From: Paramacrobiotus metropolitanus
Taxonomy: Eukaryota > Tardigrada > Eutardigrada > Parachela > Macrobiotidae
Reading direction: 5' to 3'
Length of the DNA: 64,000 nucleotides
Assembly (NCBI RefSeq): GCF_019649055.1
Contig: NW_026570234.1
Span: 1,240,001 to 1,304,000, forward strand
The notes beneath the pieces were generated by a model that saw only the letters and a program-made list of their open reading frames with translations, did no database searches and was not told the origin of the DNA. Every line of letters starts with the position of its first letter. Within the stretch, counting starts at the first letter, position 1. Shown here piece after piece: positions 36,401 through 47,500 of this stretch. The position numbers were made by a program, and so were the translations under genes.

Positions 36401-39400
36401 GAGGAGCGGATACCGCACCATATCCATAAGAGGGCGGTGCTGAATAGCTCGGCTGGGGTGCATAGCTGGGTGGAGCGGAATACGTCGGCGGCGCTGCGTA
36501 AGTTGGCGGTGCGGAATACGTTGGTGGTGCTGCATAAGTTGGTGGTGCAGCGTATGTTGGTGGAGCCGAATAGGTGGGTTGTGGTGCCGCATAACTAGGG
36601 GGAGCTCCATACGCTGGAGAGGCGGCAAACACGGGACCTTGCCCCGGTGCCGGTAGACCAATCTGGGCACTGGCGACAGGCAGTCCGACCGGATTTGGAA
36701 GGCTCTGGACCGGTGCTGCACAGGAGGCGGTTACTAACACTTGTGCGGTTGTCGAGCCGATGGAATTGCTAGCAATGACGGTGAATCCCTGTGTCCCTGA
36801 TGCTATCCCACCATTAATTTGAATCTGACCAGTAGCCGAGTTGATGGAGAATTGTTGTGATCCCTGAATGGAATAGGTAACTGATCCGCCGCTCGTGGAC
36901 GCCTGTACACTGCCCACCGGTGTCCCGGGCGCACAGGATGCCGTATTGAACATGAAAGAATTCTGCTGGAATACTGGCTGTCCGCCGGAGGGGGTGGCTG
37001 GGACATTTTGTGGCTGGAAGAACGACTGCTGTGTTGGCCCAATGAAAAATGCCGGGGGTGTGCCGGGTACGGATGGCTGCACTGGTTGTTGTTGACCCGG
37101 CATTGGCGGCTGGAGCGGTTGGGCTCCAGGTGCGGGGAATTGTGGAAAGGAAGCCGATCCCGGTATGGACTGGGCAATCTGGGGACTAGCGACGATCTGA
37201 AACGATAAGTTTAAAATTAAACATGGAAGGCATTACAAAAGAAATTCTTAAAATTATGTGACTTACTTTGTCGTCAGTTTGGCTGGATAAGTAAATGCTA
37301 AGAATTAGTGTGCAGATACTTCTTTAGATAGTATCACCAATTAAAAATTAAGTAATTTCTCTTCTATGTGAGAGTCCTAAAAGTTTACGTATACGGAGAC
37401 TTTGAGTTATGTCACTGCTTAATGGGTTTCATTTTACTGCAACAGTTTTCTATTTTAATTGTCTACAGCATGGTATAGCGTCAATACATATTACACATTA
37501 CTATTTTACGTTAGTACCGAAGCTGGTATAGCAGAAGGTCCTGGCACTTGGCGTCCATATCCAGAAATTCCTTGTTGGATTTGTTGTTGCTGTTGCGGCG
37601 CAGGTGCGGCGCATGAGAGTGTAACAGTGACAAACGCTGTAGTCGATGACGAACCGGAACTAGCCTGCACCGAGAAAGACTGCGTGCCACCCTGAGGCAC
37701 GGCACCGGAAATCATCACTTGCCCAGACTGCTGGTTGATGTTAAACATGGAGGTCCCTTGCACGGTATAGGTCACCTGACCCGGGCAGCCACCAGCCGAC
37801 ACACTACCAACAGTTGTTCCAGAAGTACAGCTAGATGTGGTAAACGAATACTGGTTGGGTTGAAACTGGAGATTGCAGGGCGGTGGTGGCGGTGGCGTGG
37901 CCGGTGCGGCAGGCGCTTGGCAATATGCCGTGACGGTAGCGGTGGCCGTGCTGGTTCCACAGTTATTGGTAGCGGCCACCGTAAACGACTGGTAACCACT
38001 GCTGGGCAAGGAATTACTGGTGCGCAATTGTCCACCCTGTGCGTCCATTGAGAAAAAGTTTGTTCCTTGTACCGAATATTGCACATTACCACCGGATGCG
38101 GTGACCGCTCCGACCGAAGCGCCGGTCGTACAAGTATAGATGAAAAACGTATACGATGATTGGCTGAAATTCGGTGGGTTGCAGGACTGTTGTTGTTGCG
38201 CGGGCGCCGGACTGTTAATTTGCGGTTGTGCTGGTGCTCCGTAGCCGGACTGACCAGATGATTGTTGTTGCGAAGCACATGAAATACTTAAGGTAATCGG
38301 CACCGACACCGATCCGAACTGGCTCATGGCTTGTCCGGTAAACTGCGCCGTTGTCGAGGGCAGCTGTTGCACGGCGGTAATCATTCCGGTGGTCGGATTA
38401 ATAGACAACGGTGCTGCACCTTGCAATGAATAAGTGATACCACTGGGACCTGCTGGGCTACTTGCTTGGATCGTCCCAATGGTGGTTCCTGGTTGGCAGT
38501 TGGTAGTGGAGAAGGAATACGACGGCTGTCCAAAGACCGGTGGTGCGGGCGGCGGAGGTGCTGGCGTCGCCGGCTGGCAGTTGGCGTTTACAGTGACAGT
38601 AGCGGTTGCGCTGCCACAGCTTCCGGTGGCCGAGACCGTGGCGGTTTGGCTACCACCGTTGAACTGGCCGCTCAACTGTATCTGACCAGTGTTCGGGTTA
38701 ATTTGCATGGCAGAGCTGCCTTGAAGCGAATAACTGACCGATCCTGAAGTACTTGTCGCCTGCACATTACCGACATTCGTACCGGGTGTACATGTCGATA
38801 TGAACATGTTGTAGAAGCTTTGAGAGAAAGTCGGTGGAGTACAGGGTGGCGGTGTTGGGGCGCAGTTACCACTGGCTACTACCGAGGCGGTAGCTGTTCC
38901 ACAGGCGCCGCTGACAGACACTGTCATTTGGCTCGGACTGCTCGATGTTAATGGGCCGAGCAGCAGAATTTGTCCAGTCTGCGGTGAGACAGAAAACGCA
39001 GAGCTGCCTTGCATCGAGTATGTAAGAGGCCCCTGGCCGGAAGCCATGACACTTCCGACCGATGACCCGGCATTACAGCTGGACGCTTGGAATGAATACG
39101 ATGGTTGCGAAAACGTCGGGGGGACGCATGGCGGAGGAGTCGGGATTGTTTGAATGATAGGAGGCGCGGGAGCAACTGGCTGCGCTGGAGGAAACACAAC
39201 CGCTGGAGGGGATGCTGGAGGCTGATAGGTCTGAGGCTGAGGCGCCGATGGTGGAGGTTGGTAAATTTGCGGTGTCGGCGCAGGAGGTTGGTAAACCGGC
39301 TGAGAGACGGGCGCCGGGGGTACATAGACCTGTGGTGTTGGTGCCGGAGGTTGGTAGGCCTGTGGAGTGGGAGCCTGGTAGTAGGACACAGGCGATGGAG

Positions 39401-40975
39401 CGGGTGGCGGTTGATAGTAACTAGGTTGTGGCGCAGAATAGGAAGGCGGTGCGGCGTAGCTTGGAGGTGGAGCGGCATAGCTTGGAGGGGGCGCCGAGTA
39501 ACTTGGAGGGGGAGCTGAGTAGCTCGGTGGCGGCGCGGAATAGCTTGGAGGCGGAGGGGAATAATAAGACGGAGGAGAGGATGGAGGCTGCCCATACCCG
39601 CCGCTGCTCGGAGGTGAGCTGTATCCGCCGTATGACGATGGCGGGGATGCTCCGTAAACTTGAGGAACCGGTTGAGAATAGGAAGCAGTGGGACCGTAAC
39701 TCGGCTGCGACGGCTGACCGTATCCTGTTGGCTGGCTGGGACGGTACGATGGAGGCTGGGATGGTGGAGGTTGGTAATAACTGGGTTGAGGATTGGAATA
39801 CGATCCGCCGTAACCACCACTTGATGGAGGAGTATAACTTCCACCAGACGATCCACCATAACCGCCACTGGATGGAGCGGGGCTGTATCCGCCACCTATA
39901 ATCGTAAACGATACTGGGAATTTTAACTTAAAACACAGAAATCGAATTCTATGTTACGATGCTCTGGTCATGAACAAGGCATAAGTCAGATTCGCATATA
40001 TTTCGGAGTTTATGACACTCACCACCGTAACCGCCGCCGGACGGTGTTACACTCCCGCCGCCACCGTAACCACTCCCACCGGAACTAACATATCCTCCAG
40101 TCGAGCCGCCTCCGTAACCAGTGGGACCAGTTGGTGCGGGACCATAGCTGGCCGGCTGACCTCCCGAATACGAAGCATATCCACCGGCAGCCGGCTGACC
40201 ACCACTGTATGCTGCATAGCCACCGCCTCCACATATAACCGTCACTTGCGCTGTGCCTGATCCCCCGGGACCAGTAGCAGAAACTATGAACGACGCTGTT
40301 CCCGATGGTTGCCCCGTAATGGTAATCGCTCCGGACACAGGATTAATGGCAAAACCCGAAGCCGCTCCTGAAAGACTGTAGGTCACACCGGCCGTGTTGC
40401 CGGACACTTGGACGCTGCCGGCCACGGAACCGGGTGTGCAGGCGGGATTGAAGGTGTACGCTGGCTGCGTGAAGCTTAGCCTTGAACCACCAAAACTTGT
40501 AGACGGAATAATGTTTACTCTGACGGTACTTTCACAATACTGTAATCACAAAGCAACGGTTGTGTTATGCAAAGAAAGTGGTTACAAATGCGAGGACAAT
40601 AGGGACTGATTGATGAGAAATGAGGGCCTGTTATGTTATTCTTTTTTCTCTCTTGTATTCATTTACCAAACGAGATCCACTGGTCTGGGTTGCCCGCACA
40701 CGAAACTCCACGGCTGACCTTGTGCTGAGGCGATTCTGCAGTGCCGTGCTAACGGTTACGTCACCCGTGCCGGCGTTGATGGTGAAGCGCTGAAACGCGG
40801 AGTCTTGGATCGAATACTGTACGGCGCCGCCGGCTGGATCCACAGCCGAAACGCGCAGGACGAAGGTGCCGGGTGTTATAGTATCCGATATGACTGCCGT
40901 ATAGGACGGTTGAGCACAAACAGGGGAAGCGCCGGTACTGCCAATTTGACTAACGGCCTGCCGAAAATCTGGTTC
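30450..40975 (-). CDS. Giant secreted protein of cadherin-like Cys-paired modules with Pro/Tyr and Gly/Tyr linkers
   Basis: No named orthologue recognised. Sixteen in-phase exons: 40667-40975, 40023-40539, 37518-39895, 36288-37196, 35359-36198, 35121-35291, 34693-34986, 34136-34303, 33726-34058, 33139-33312, 32757-33074, 32551-32694, 31653-32311, 31299-31574, 30879-31187, 30450-30645. They join to 2,664 aa; the 5' end is incomplete. About 19 modules of roughly 80-100 aa share one pattern: FSQPSY, a Cys-x-x-Gly turn, VGxVxA, YSIQG, FSINPxTGxI, FxVxA, then VxVxC. That is the strand layout of a cadherin repeat. Some modules keep ASDPDG or the Glu of TATVxES; most have Cys instead. Linkers are PPSYSA and YQPPAPTP (about 39225-39570), APPTY (36400-36610), and GYGGG (35700-35990, 40021-40240). 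There is no transmembrane segment after the modules; it ends in poly-Gly then DIG. Likely an extracellular matrix or cuticle structural protein (inference). Confidence 0.85.
30462..30493 (-). repeat. Poly-Gly codon run
   Basis: (GGC/GGT)n run coding ten glycines just before the C-terminal Asp-Ile-Gly of the repeat protein. Such runs vary in length, so the terminus may be polymorphic. Confidence 0.85.
35700..35990 (-). repeat. Gly/Tyr-rich linker repeats (GYGxPQPSGG)
   Basis: Coding repeats of about 33 bases give units such as GYGTPQPSGG and GYGGGSSGG. This resembles glutenin- or elastomer-type flexible segments. It links two Cys-paired modules of the giant repeat protein. Confidence 0.85.
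36400..36610 (-). repeat. Tyr-Ser/Ala-Ala-Pro-Pro linker repeats
   Basis: Coding repeats of 18-24 bases give units PPTYAA and PPTYSA, about ten copies in a row. Low-complexity spacer in exon 36288-37196. Confidence 0.85.
39225..39570 (-). repeat. PPPSYSA and YQPPAPTPQ linker repeats
   Basis: Coding tandem repeats in the largest exon. First come PPPSYSA/PPPSYAA units, then YQPPAPTPQ and YVPPAP units, directly before five consecutive Cys-paired modules. Regularly spaced Tyr in a Pro context is typical of extensible extracellular or cuticular proteins. Confidence 0.85.
40021..40240 (-). repeat. Gly/Tyr/Ser-rich linker
   Basis: Units such as YSGGQPA and GGSGYGGGG follow the second module of the giant repeat protein and continue into the next exon. 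Confidence 0.8.
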
Positions 40976-41419
40976 CTGGAATCGAAATTTCTACATATTT
41001 AATGCCGAATCTGCTCTCATTACAACAACATATATTCGTCTGTTACGTGACTTTTGATTAAAGGGATGCACCCATTCGACAAACACACGTGCAACTTAAA
41101 CAATGCAGAACCTTTCACAACAGCACCGACATACAGAGTACACTACTGTGCTGCCGTGAGCGCCGTCTACGAATGAATTTTTTTCTTTGTTAAAACCTTT
41201 AAAAATATGTTGCGATTTTTAGAAAAACAATGAAGAAAGATAAGCGAATGAGCGGTTTTAATGCAACGTATTTACTTTCAGTTCGCCTGGATTACATGAC
41301 TGCATTTACAAAAGCTGATAACGAACTAGCAGAACCAAAACTTAAAACGATGTTACAAACGAACGCCCAGTTAAAAAATCGTTTTAATACTTTACGCGTT
41401 CGAGGCGAAATAAGCTTAC

Positions 41420-41946
41420 CAATTTTGCGACCCTACGAGTAATATAACTATTAACAGCAACTTAATTCACCGTTTGATAAACTGACCAGAATCACTAAAC
41501 TCCCTGTTCCATGCAGTTCTCTTTTTAGGCGCCATAAAGGTATAAATAAATCTCAAAATCTCATAATAAATAGTTTTTAAAAACTTAATCCGTCAAACTA
41601 ACAGTAAATTTACCAGCAACTCGTTTGCTCTTCCGGATCTCGTATGGTGACCTTTCCGGGGATAAACAACTGCTCTCGCAAATCTGTGTATTGTCCGACA
41701 TTTAGGATCTGCATTACTGGTAAGGTTGAAGATATCGCTTCGGCGCTGAACCTACGAGCAGTAAACAAGCTAAGGTCCAAAGTCTAAAAAATTCACATTA
41801 ACCACATAAAGTGCGAACGATTTAGGCTGTCAGGGAATATCTTATCATCATGGAGCGGCACTCGTTGACCAGTGCACCAGTCCTGGCAGAGATACCCGCC
41901 CTAGTGTGACGGTTTTTGCGGCACCTACGTATTTGGCTGCAAATAA
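41420..41946 (-). other. Possible further 5' exons of the giant repeat protein
   Basis: Open segments with good splice sites: 41878-41946 (23 codons, phase 0, ending VSLPGL), 41614-41783 (contains LFTARRFSAEAISS and VTIRDPEEQTSC, ends phase 2) and a 13-base micro-exon 41420-41432 that would restore phase 0 before 40975. The chain is internally consistent, but no motif ties it to the module family. The first module exon could instead start at 40957. Confidence 0.35.
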
Positions 41947-43039
41947 CTAATGCGTCTTCAATTCTGTATCATGCGTATGAGGTATCTTATGGCCAAATTA
42001 TCAGTACACATAAGAAACATAAAGCTTGTATCCTATAATAGTAAATTAATTTTATATGCGGTCATTTTAATGTTCCTATTACTTCGAATTTAACGAACTA
42101 CTGTACGCATTAAGATTTAACATGATTTTAGCTTTTCTTTGAAAGTTATTACTGTCTGAAATAAATCAAGATTTTCTTTAAAAATTAGTATTAACAAAAT
42201 GATCAATAAAAACGCAAATTTCTAACTGCATTGAATCGATAGCTTCGTAGCGGTATAACCTTTGACCTTACTGTCAGCGGATGATGAGAACTCAGGCGCG
42301 AATGGGAGTACTAGAGACTTCGAAAGACTAAAGACTTCAAAAAGCCAATATATTATCAGCTCTCAGAAATTCTTACCCTTTGAAAACCATGGCATCCATC
42401 ACAATAAAAGTATAATAAAAGAATGCAGTATAAGGGAAAGTGGTATTTTAGCCGTATCATTACAGCGCTGTGGATAACTCGACGGAGTGGTATAGTCCGC
42501 GGAATAATTCCTGACCGCTCCCGCATAGCACAGGTGATATAAGATTAGAAGGTCCCAGCTGATATCTGGACCTCATGGGATCATGAACCGAGTAGGGATA
42601 AGGATATACATACACACACTTGAATTACATCCCGGTTAACTTGTCAACGCGCACAACTAACTGCTTAAAACGTAGTGGTCAAACAACTAGAAGGAAATAG
42701 AACAAAAAATTATTATTGTTACTATGTTTGTCTAGTAAGAACAACGGCTATAATGCTGGGCGCAGCGAGCATTACACTGCATCCTTATCAAACAGTCGAA
42801 GCGGCATCCCGATGCGACGGCGAAGAAAAAAAGAGATAAGTAAAGTTCAGCACCGCAGTCTGTTGCATGCTTATTTTAAACTGGATCCATTCACCAGACA
42901 CGACTGTTCATAAGTCATCAGCGCCGATGATGGTCTAGTCCAAGCGGAATATGATGATAATCACCCATTGATAATTGGGCGCAAAACAGCCAAGCTGGAA
43001 AAATTATTGCTACGCAGTTCGATTGGTCAACAGTGCCTC

Positions 43040-43168
43040 TCCAATCATCAACGGTAGCGCTGAATAGAAGGGAACGGAAGCTCCACCCCGTGATGCAACC
43101 GTAGCTAGCCCAATGGCTAAAAGTACGAATGGCAAGACAATGGATGCTGGGCGCTCGCTAGTTCTCAT
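43040..43168 (-). other. Possible signal-peptide exon
   Basis: ATG at 43166-43168 opens a frame starting MRTSERPASIVLPFVLLAIG and continuing hydrophobic to about residue 24, then Ala/Ser/Gly. This is a good secretion signal on the strand and side where the giant repeat protein still lacks its N-terminus. Donors giving phase 0 exist after LAT and after GGAS. Attribution to that gene is inference; it could be an unrelated small gene. Confidence 0.35.
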
Positions 43169-44527
43169 ATGTGTTGACCATCAGTGGATGTTTGGCCAGC
43201 ATGTAGAATAAATATTGCTCGCTTGTTATTTTACAATAAATTATTAGCGCAGCCCCCAATTGGTGCTGCTGTTATTATCCAGTGCCGCATGATGGCGTTT
43301 CACAAAGGATTCGGCTGGAGACGCGTACGGCACACATTGCGCGCTGCCCCAAACACATCTTGGACAATGGGGCAACGGAAAGTCAAGGATAACTGCATCT
43401 TTGAAATAAGCTCGAACAACTGGGGTGCTAACCAAGCGCGAGCTGATAAAATGACGACTAATTCAGTGATTCTGTAAAAGTGCATTAAGATTTTTAATGC
43501 AATTGTAAAATTCGGACACGGAAATGATTTTTCCAAAACCGGGATAGCTTTGGCAATTCTTGGGAGTTCGAAGATGTTCAAGCCGCGTGGTCATTTTCGC
43601 CATTTTTTTGTCCACTGACTGATCTAAATGGTCTTTTTGACATTTTAGTTGATTCAAAACTGCGTTTTTCTTGGCTTTAACCGTTTAACCATTTTCGAAA
43701 TGCCAAAATTATTTCGCGTGCTTTACACTATATTGCAGTAGCTTGTTACGAGCTGTACAGACGGTAGATAAACCAAATGCACGAGTACGTACTGCACCAT
43801 ATCCTGTCGTCTTTAAATACTCTACAGATATCTACCGTAATGGCTAGTGTGATATTTTTATTCTGATATTTTTTATTTATGTGATATACTGGTGTTCAGC
43901 CTTAATTGATTTATTTGGCGTACATTGGTGCAACCTGAAATCTCGTTGAAATTTTAGCAAAATCATCATCGTACTCGTAAGTGCAGAAATTGATGTGACC
44001 GAAAATTCTCGACTGCCGCTTATTGGCTATTGGTATGACGCAGGTACAATGCTGAAAGGTGTGTACTTTACAAGACTACACGTACCAAGTACTTAAAAGT
44101 AATAAAATAACATCTTTTCTACGCTTTGCACTGTAATGACAGACAGATATTTTATAAATTTCTTGTAATATTTTTTATGTTTTATTATGACATGACTAAC
44201 GCACAGAACACCTATTAATTTTACCTTTCTATTAGTGGCATCATACAAGTATGTACAAGTGCAGTGCGCATTCCTTTTCATTTGTGCCAAGCAGAGTCAG
44301 ATTGAGATATTATGTGTTTAATGCAAGTAATGCGGATAATGAACAGCTATATTAATTCTATAAATAAGTTGTGGGAATAATCCCACAACAGCATTTAAAA
44401 TTTAAACATCAGGTTATCATGTGTACCTGTACAGTTGTACTTAAAACTAAAGTCCCTAAAAAGCCTAAATAATAGTAATACATGGCCACATCGGTGACAT
44501 CAATGCATTTTGTTACTGAATCGTGGC
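43169..44527. other. Spacer downstream of the TRPM2-like gene
   Basis: Contains the 3' flank of the first TRPM2-like gene. Short frames at 43184-43657 and 44093-44290 have no family match. Two octamers TACTCGTA/near matches (43972) occur here. Confidence 0.5.
44368..44389. repeat. 9-bp perfect hairpin
   Basis: GTTGTGGGA, a four-base loop, TCCCACAAC, 140 bases past the stop codon of the first TRPM2-like gene, probably in its 3' UTR or just beyond. Confidence 0.5.
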
Positions 44528-47500
44528 TTATAATCCCCATTCGACGGCAATCTGGCGAATGGCCGCTGCGTCTAATTCATTCAGCGGATTTTCGGCGGCA
44601 TTATAATCGCGCCAGCGATAGTTCTGAAAGGAAGCGCAAATTCAGATTGCAGAAACGAATAAAATCCTATATTAGTAAATTGAAGTCTTTCCACAAGTCT
44701 GAATTTCTTCCTACGACACACTTACCTTGAACTTGTCAATGCCAAAAGTCGGCAAGTTAATGTGGAACACCACGGCCTCCAGCCAGGCGTTATCGGTGTT
44801 CAGTGCGTTGTCGACGTAACCACGGTAAAGTTCCCGCACCGCGATACGAACGCGATCAAAATTGTCGATGATAGCTGACAAGCGGGATTTCAGGACGCTC
44901 TCAATGATCTTAATACAAGTATGTACTATGTAGAAACATCATAACAGTCAAAGCAACAAGACGATTCAGCTTACGTTTCGCATGTTTTCTATATTTCGCA
45001 CAGTAGATACATTGAGATCCCTGGCAGCCAGTGTCACGGTATCATACAGAAAGGCGTCAATCAGCAGACAGCCAACCGCATATTCCGAGTCATATTGCTG
45101 TAGGAAACTCTGCAGTACCAGAAGTTTTCGACATTGGAATTCGAAATGTGCAGTATGTAATCAGAGATAATTATTACAAGCACCTGTGCTAGGTTACCTG
45201 AGGCAAACATGGCACTTTTCCAGGAGCACGTTGCATAATGTATCGAAAACCTTTTCCAGGCACACGAGTAGTGATAACCATGATGACCTTATGATTCGGT
45301 CCAAAACGTTGTAGAGCGCCACGCCCTTTCAGTCCAGTTCGGCCGAAAGGATTCCTGGAAATTTGATGATGACTTCAAAAGGTCAGCCCTATTAGATGCT
45401 TAAAACGGTATCGTTTTCATGCTGATCTAAACGGCGTGCCGCGTGTGGATTCAACTGTACATACTTCTACAGAACGTCATTTTGAGTAGCGGTGTTGATG
45501 CTTAATTAACGTACAATGGATTTCCAACCGCATCGACTTCGTAAGAAATTGGTTGTTTATCGTCGTTGGTAATCCAAGAAGTTCTGACGATATTGCCATC
45601 CTTTCCTTCATCCACAGAGTTCCATTTGTAGCCTACCAAGTTGACATTGGCGACGCTACCCGCACGTGAACCCGCTACCGAGGACGCGAAGTCGTTTTCT
45701 GGATCCACCAAATTTCGTTCACTTGCCGTAAAATCTCGACTGGCCTTATTGTAGGTAGGAGGTCGATAATGTTCCACAGGCGCCTAGGTAGGGGAGCGCA
45801 AAAGAACTGTTATAACGTTAGATCGTTCAGTCAGTATTAGTGTAACGGGATTTTCGTACCGTCCATGGAACTTTCTCGTCCGTAACAAACAATCTCGCGA
45901 CTGATGTTCCAGGATACGGTGTCACCCTCGATAAATTGTGCGGCCACTGTTGAGCGAATTCGGCCAAGCTTACCGTTTCTAAAAGCGGAATTAAATTAAC
46001 ACGGCCGTATTCAGTTGGAACACGCCCAAAGATCGGGGGAAATAGTTACTGTTTTGTTTGGCAGCGGCTGCGGCGTCGTACACAGTGATCTGCGCCTGTT
46101 TCGTAGATTCATCCACATCCATGACTTTCCGATCGGCCGAAACGATCTTCTTAGTTAGAAGTCCTAAACTCTCTTGAATTGCAGTCAACCTGTTAGTATC
46201 AGAAAAATAAAACAATTAACCAAAGCTTCCAGCGAAAGGTCATGGAAGAAAATTTCAGTTTTATAAATCGCGTTGGGACATAAGTTGCCATTTTATACGT
46301 ACGTGGCAAGCTGCTGCTGGGCTTGAGAAGGAGCGGCTTCTTGCTGTTCCTTCATTCTAAAATAATCTTTCGTTACCCCTGTCCAGTATGTATAGGATTC
46401 GATCATATCGGGGTCTTTGTCGCCGTCCAGAAGTTCTACGCCGCGAAGATGCTTCTCCTATAAACGTAAAGTCGTTCGAATAAAATTAATCCGAAATCGT
46501 TCTGCGAATCAATGGAAACTGATACCTCTTTCTTTCCACAACTTTTAAAAATTAAATATATGTATCCCAGCGAGAAAAAGGGCGGGGGAATGGGTGTGCG
46601 TCGTGCATAGTCCATAATAATTCGTGAGCGGTGGTATTTCCAGACCATTGCGGCTTTGGCGCCCTCACCGAGGTTGCGCGTGCTGCGTAACAGGATATTC
46701 ATTCATACACACAGAAATGTGTCATGGTGTTTGTGCAGATTTAAAGAACCGCAACATACACGTAAAAGGCAGTCAACATATTCATGAGACCCAGCTTGAG
46801 GAGAATGTAGAACTGGATGACAAAGAAGTAGGACCAGAAAGACACTGTTGGACATGTGTAGTCGTCGTACTGGCCGGACCAGCAGCGTTCAGTAGGGTAG
46901 GCATCGGGTTGTCTTGTCCTTTTGTCCACGTGCACCCAAGGATATCCACCAGTCTGATAGCTTTGCGGTGTTACGCGACGTGCTTCGCACGGGGGACTAC
47001 GAGTAAAAGTAGAAATAGTCGGATTTAACCGCTTAAACGGCATGGACAGGTGTTGTTATTTGGATATTGTGCAGAGCGCACTTTGTATTGCATAGCGCAA
47101 CGGTCAGATTAAATTAAATTTGGTACGTAAAGCGCTGTCGTATTACGTTTTCGGCCAATAAGAACAGCTCATGTCTTACGAATATTCTAGCTCCATGTGG
47201 AAAGACCCAAAGAATGTGAAAATTCCCCGGTAAAACGCATGGCGCCAATCGTCGCCTGTCATCGGCCAATCCGGATTGATTACTCCCATCCAGATCACCG
47301 TCGAAGCAATCTGCAATCGCAATAACATAGTCGTGAAATAATGCCCAGAATTACTGTGTCCACTAAAAGAGGATAAAAGGAGATAAGAGTGGTGTACCAT
47401 CTTTCGCGCGGACAAAGTAATTTTAAAAGTTGTTAGTTTATATAGGTTGGCGCGCTTTTCGTGTATCTGCTGCTTGCCGCAAAAACAACTGGCTAGGTAA

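Noticed and set aside
37506-37520. Stop codon shortly after exon 37518-39895, as if the gene ended there
   Set aside because: A GT donor before the stop keeps phase 0 into exon 36288-37196, which continues the same modules and linkers.
38948-39895. 315-codon frame rich in His/Arg/Leu on the minus strand
   Set aside because: Out-of-frame shadow of the Pro/Tyr linker exon; the in-frame reading has coherent modules and matched splice phases.
30450-40975. Collagen or silk gene, suggested by the Gly/Pro/Tyr-rich stretches
   Set aside because: There is no Gly-x-y periodicity, and the stretches alternate with ordered Cys-paired beta-type modules.
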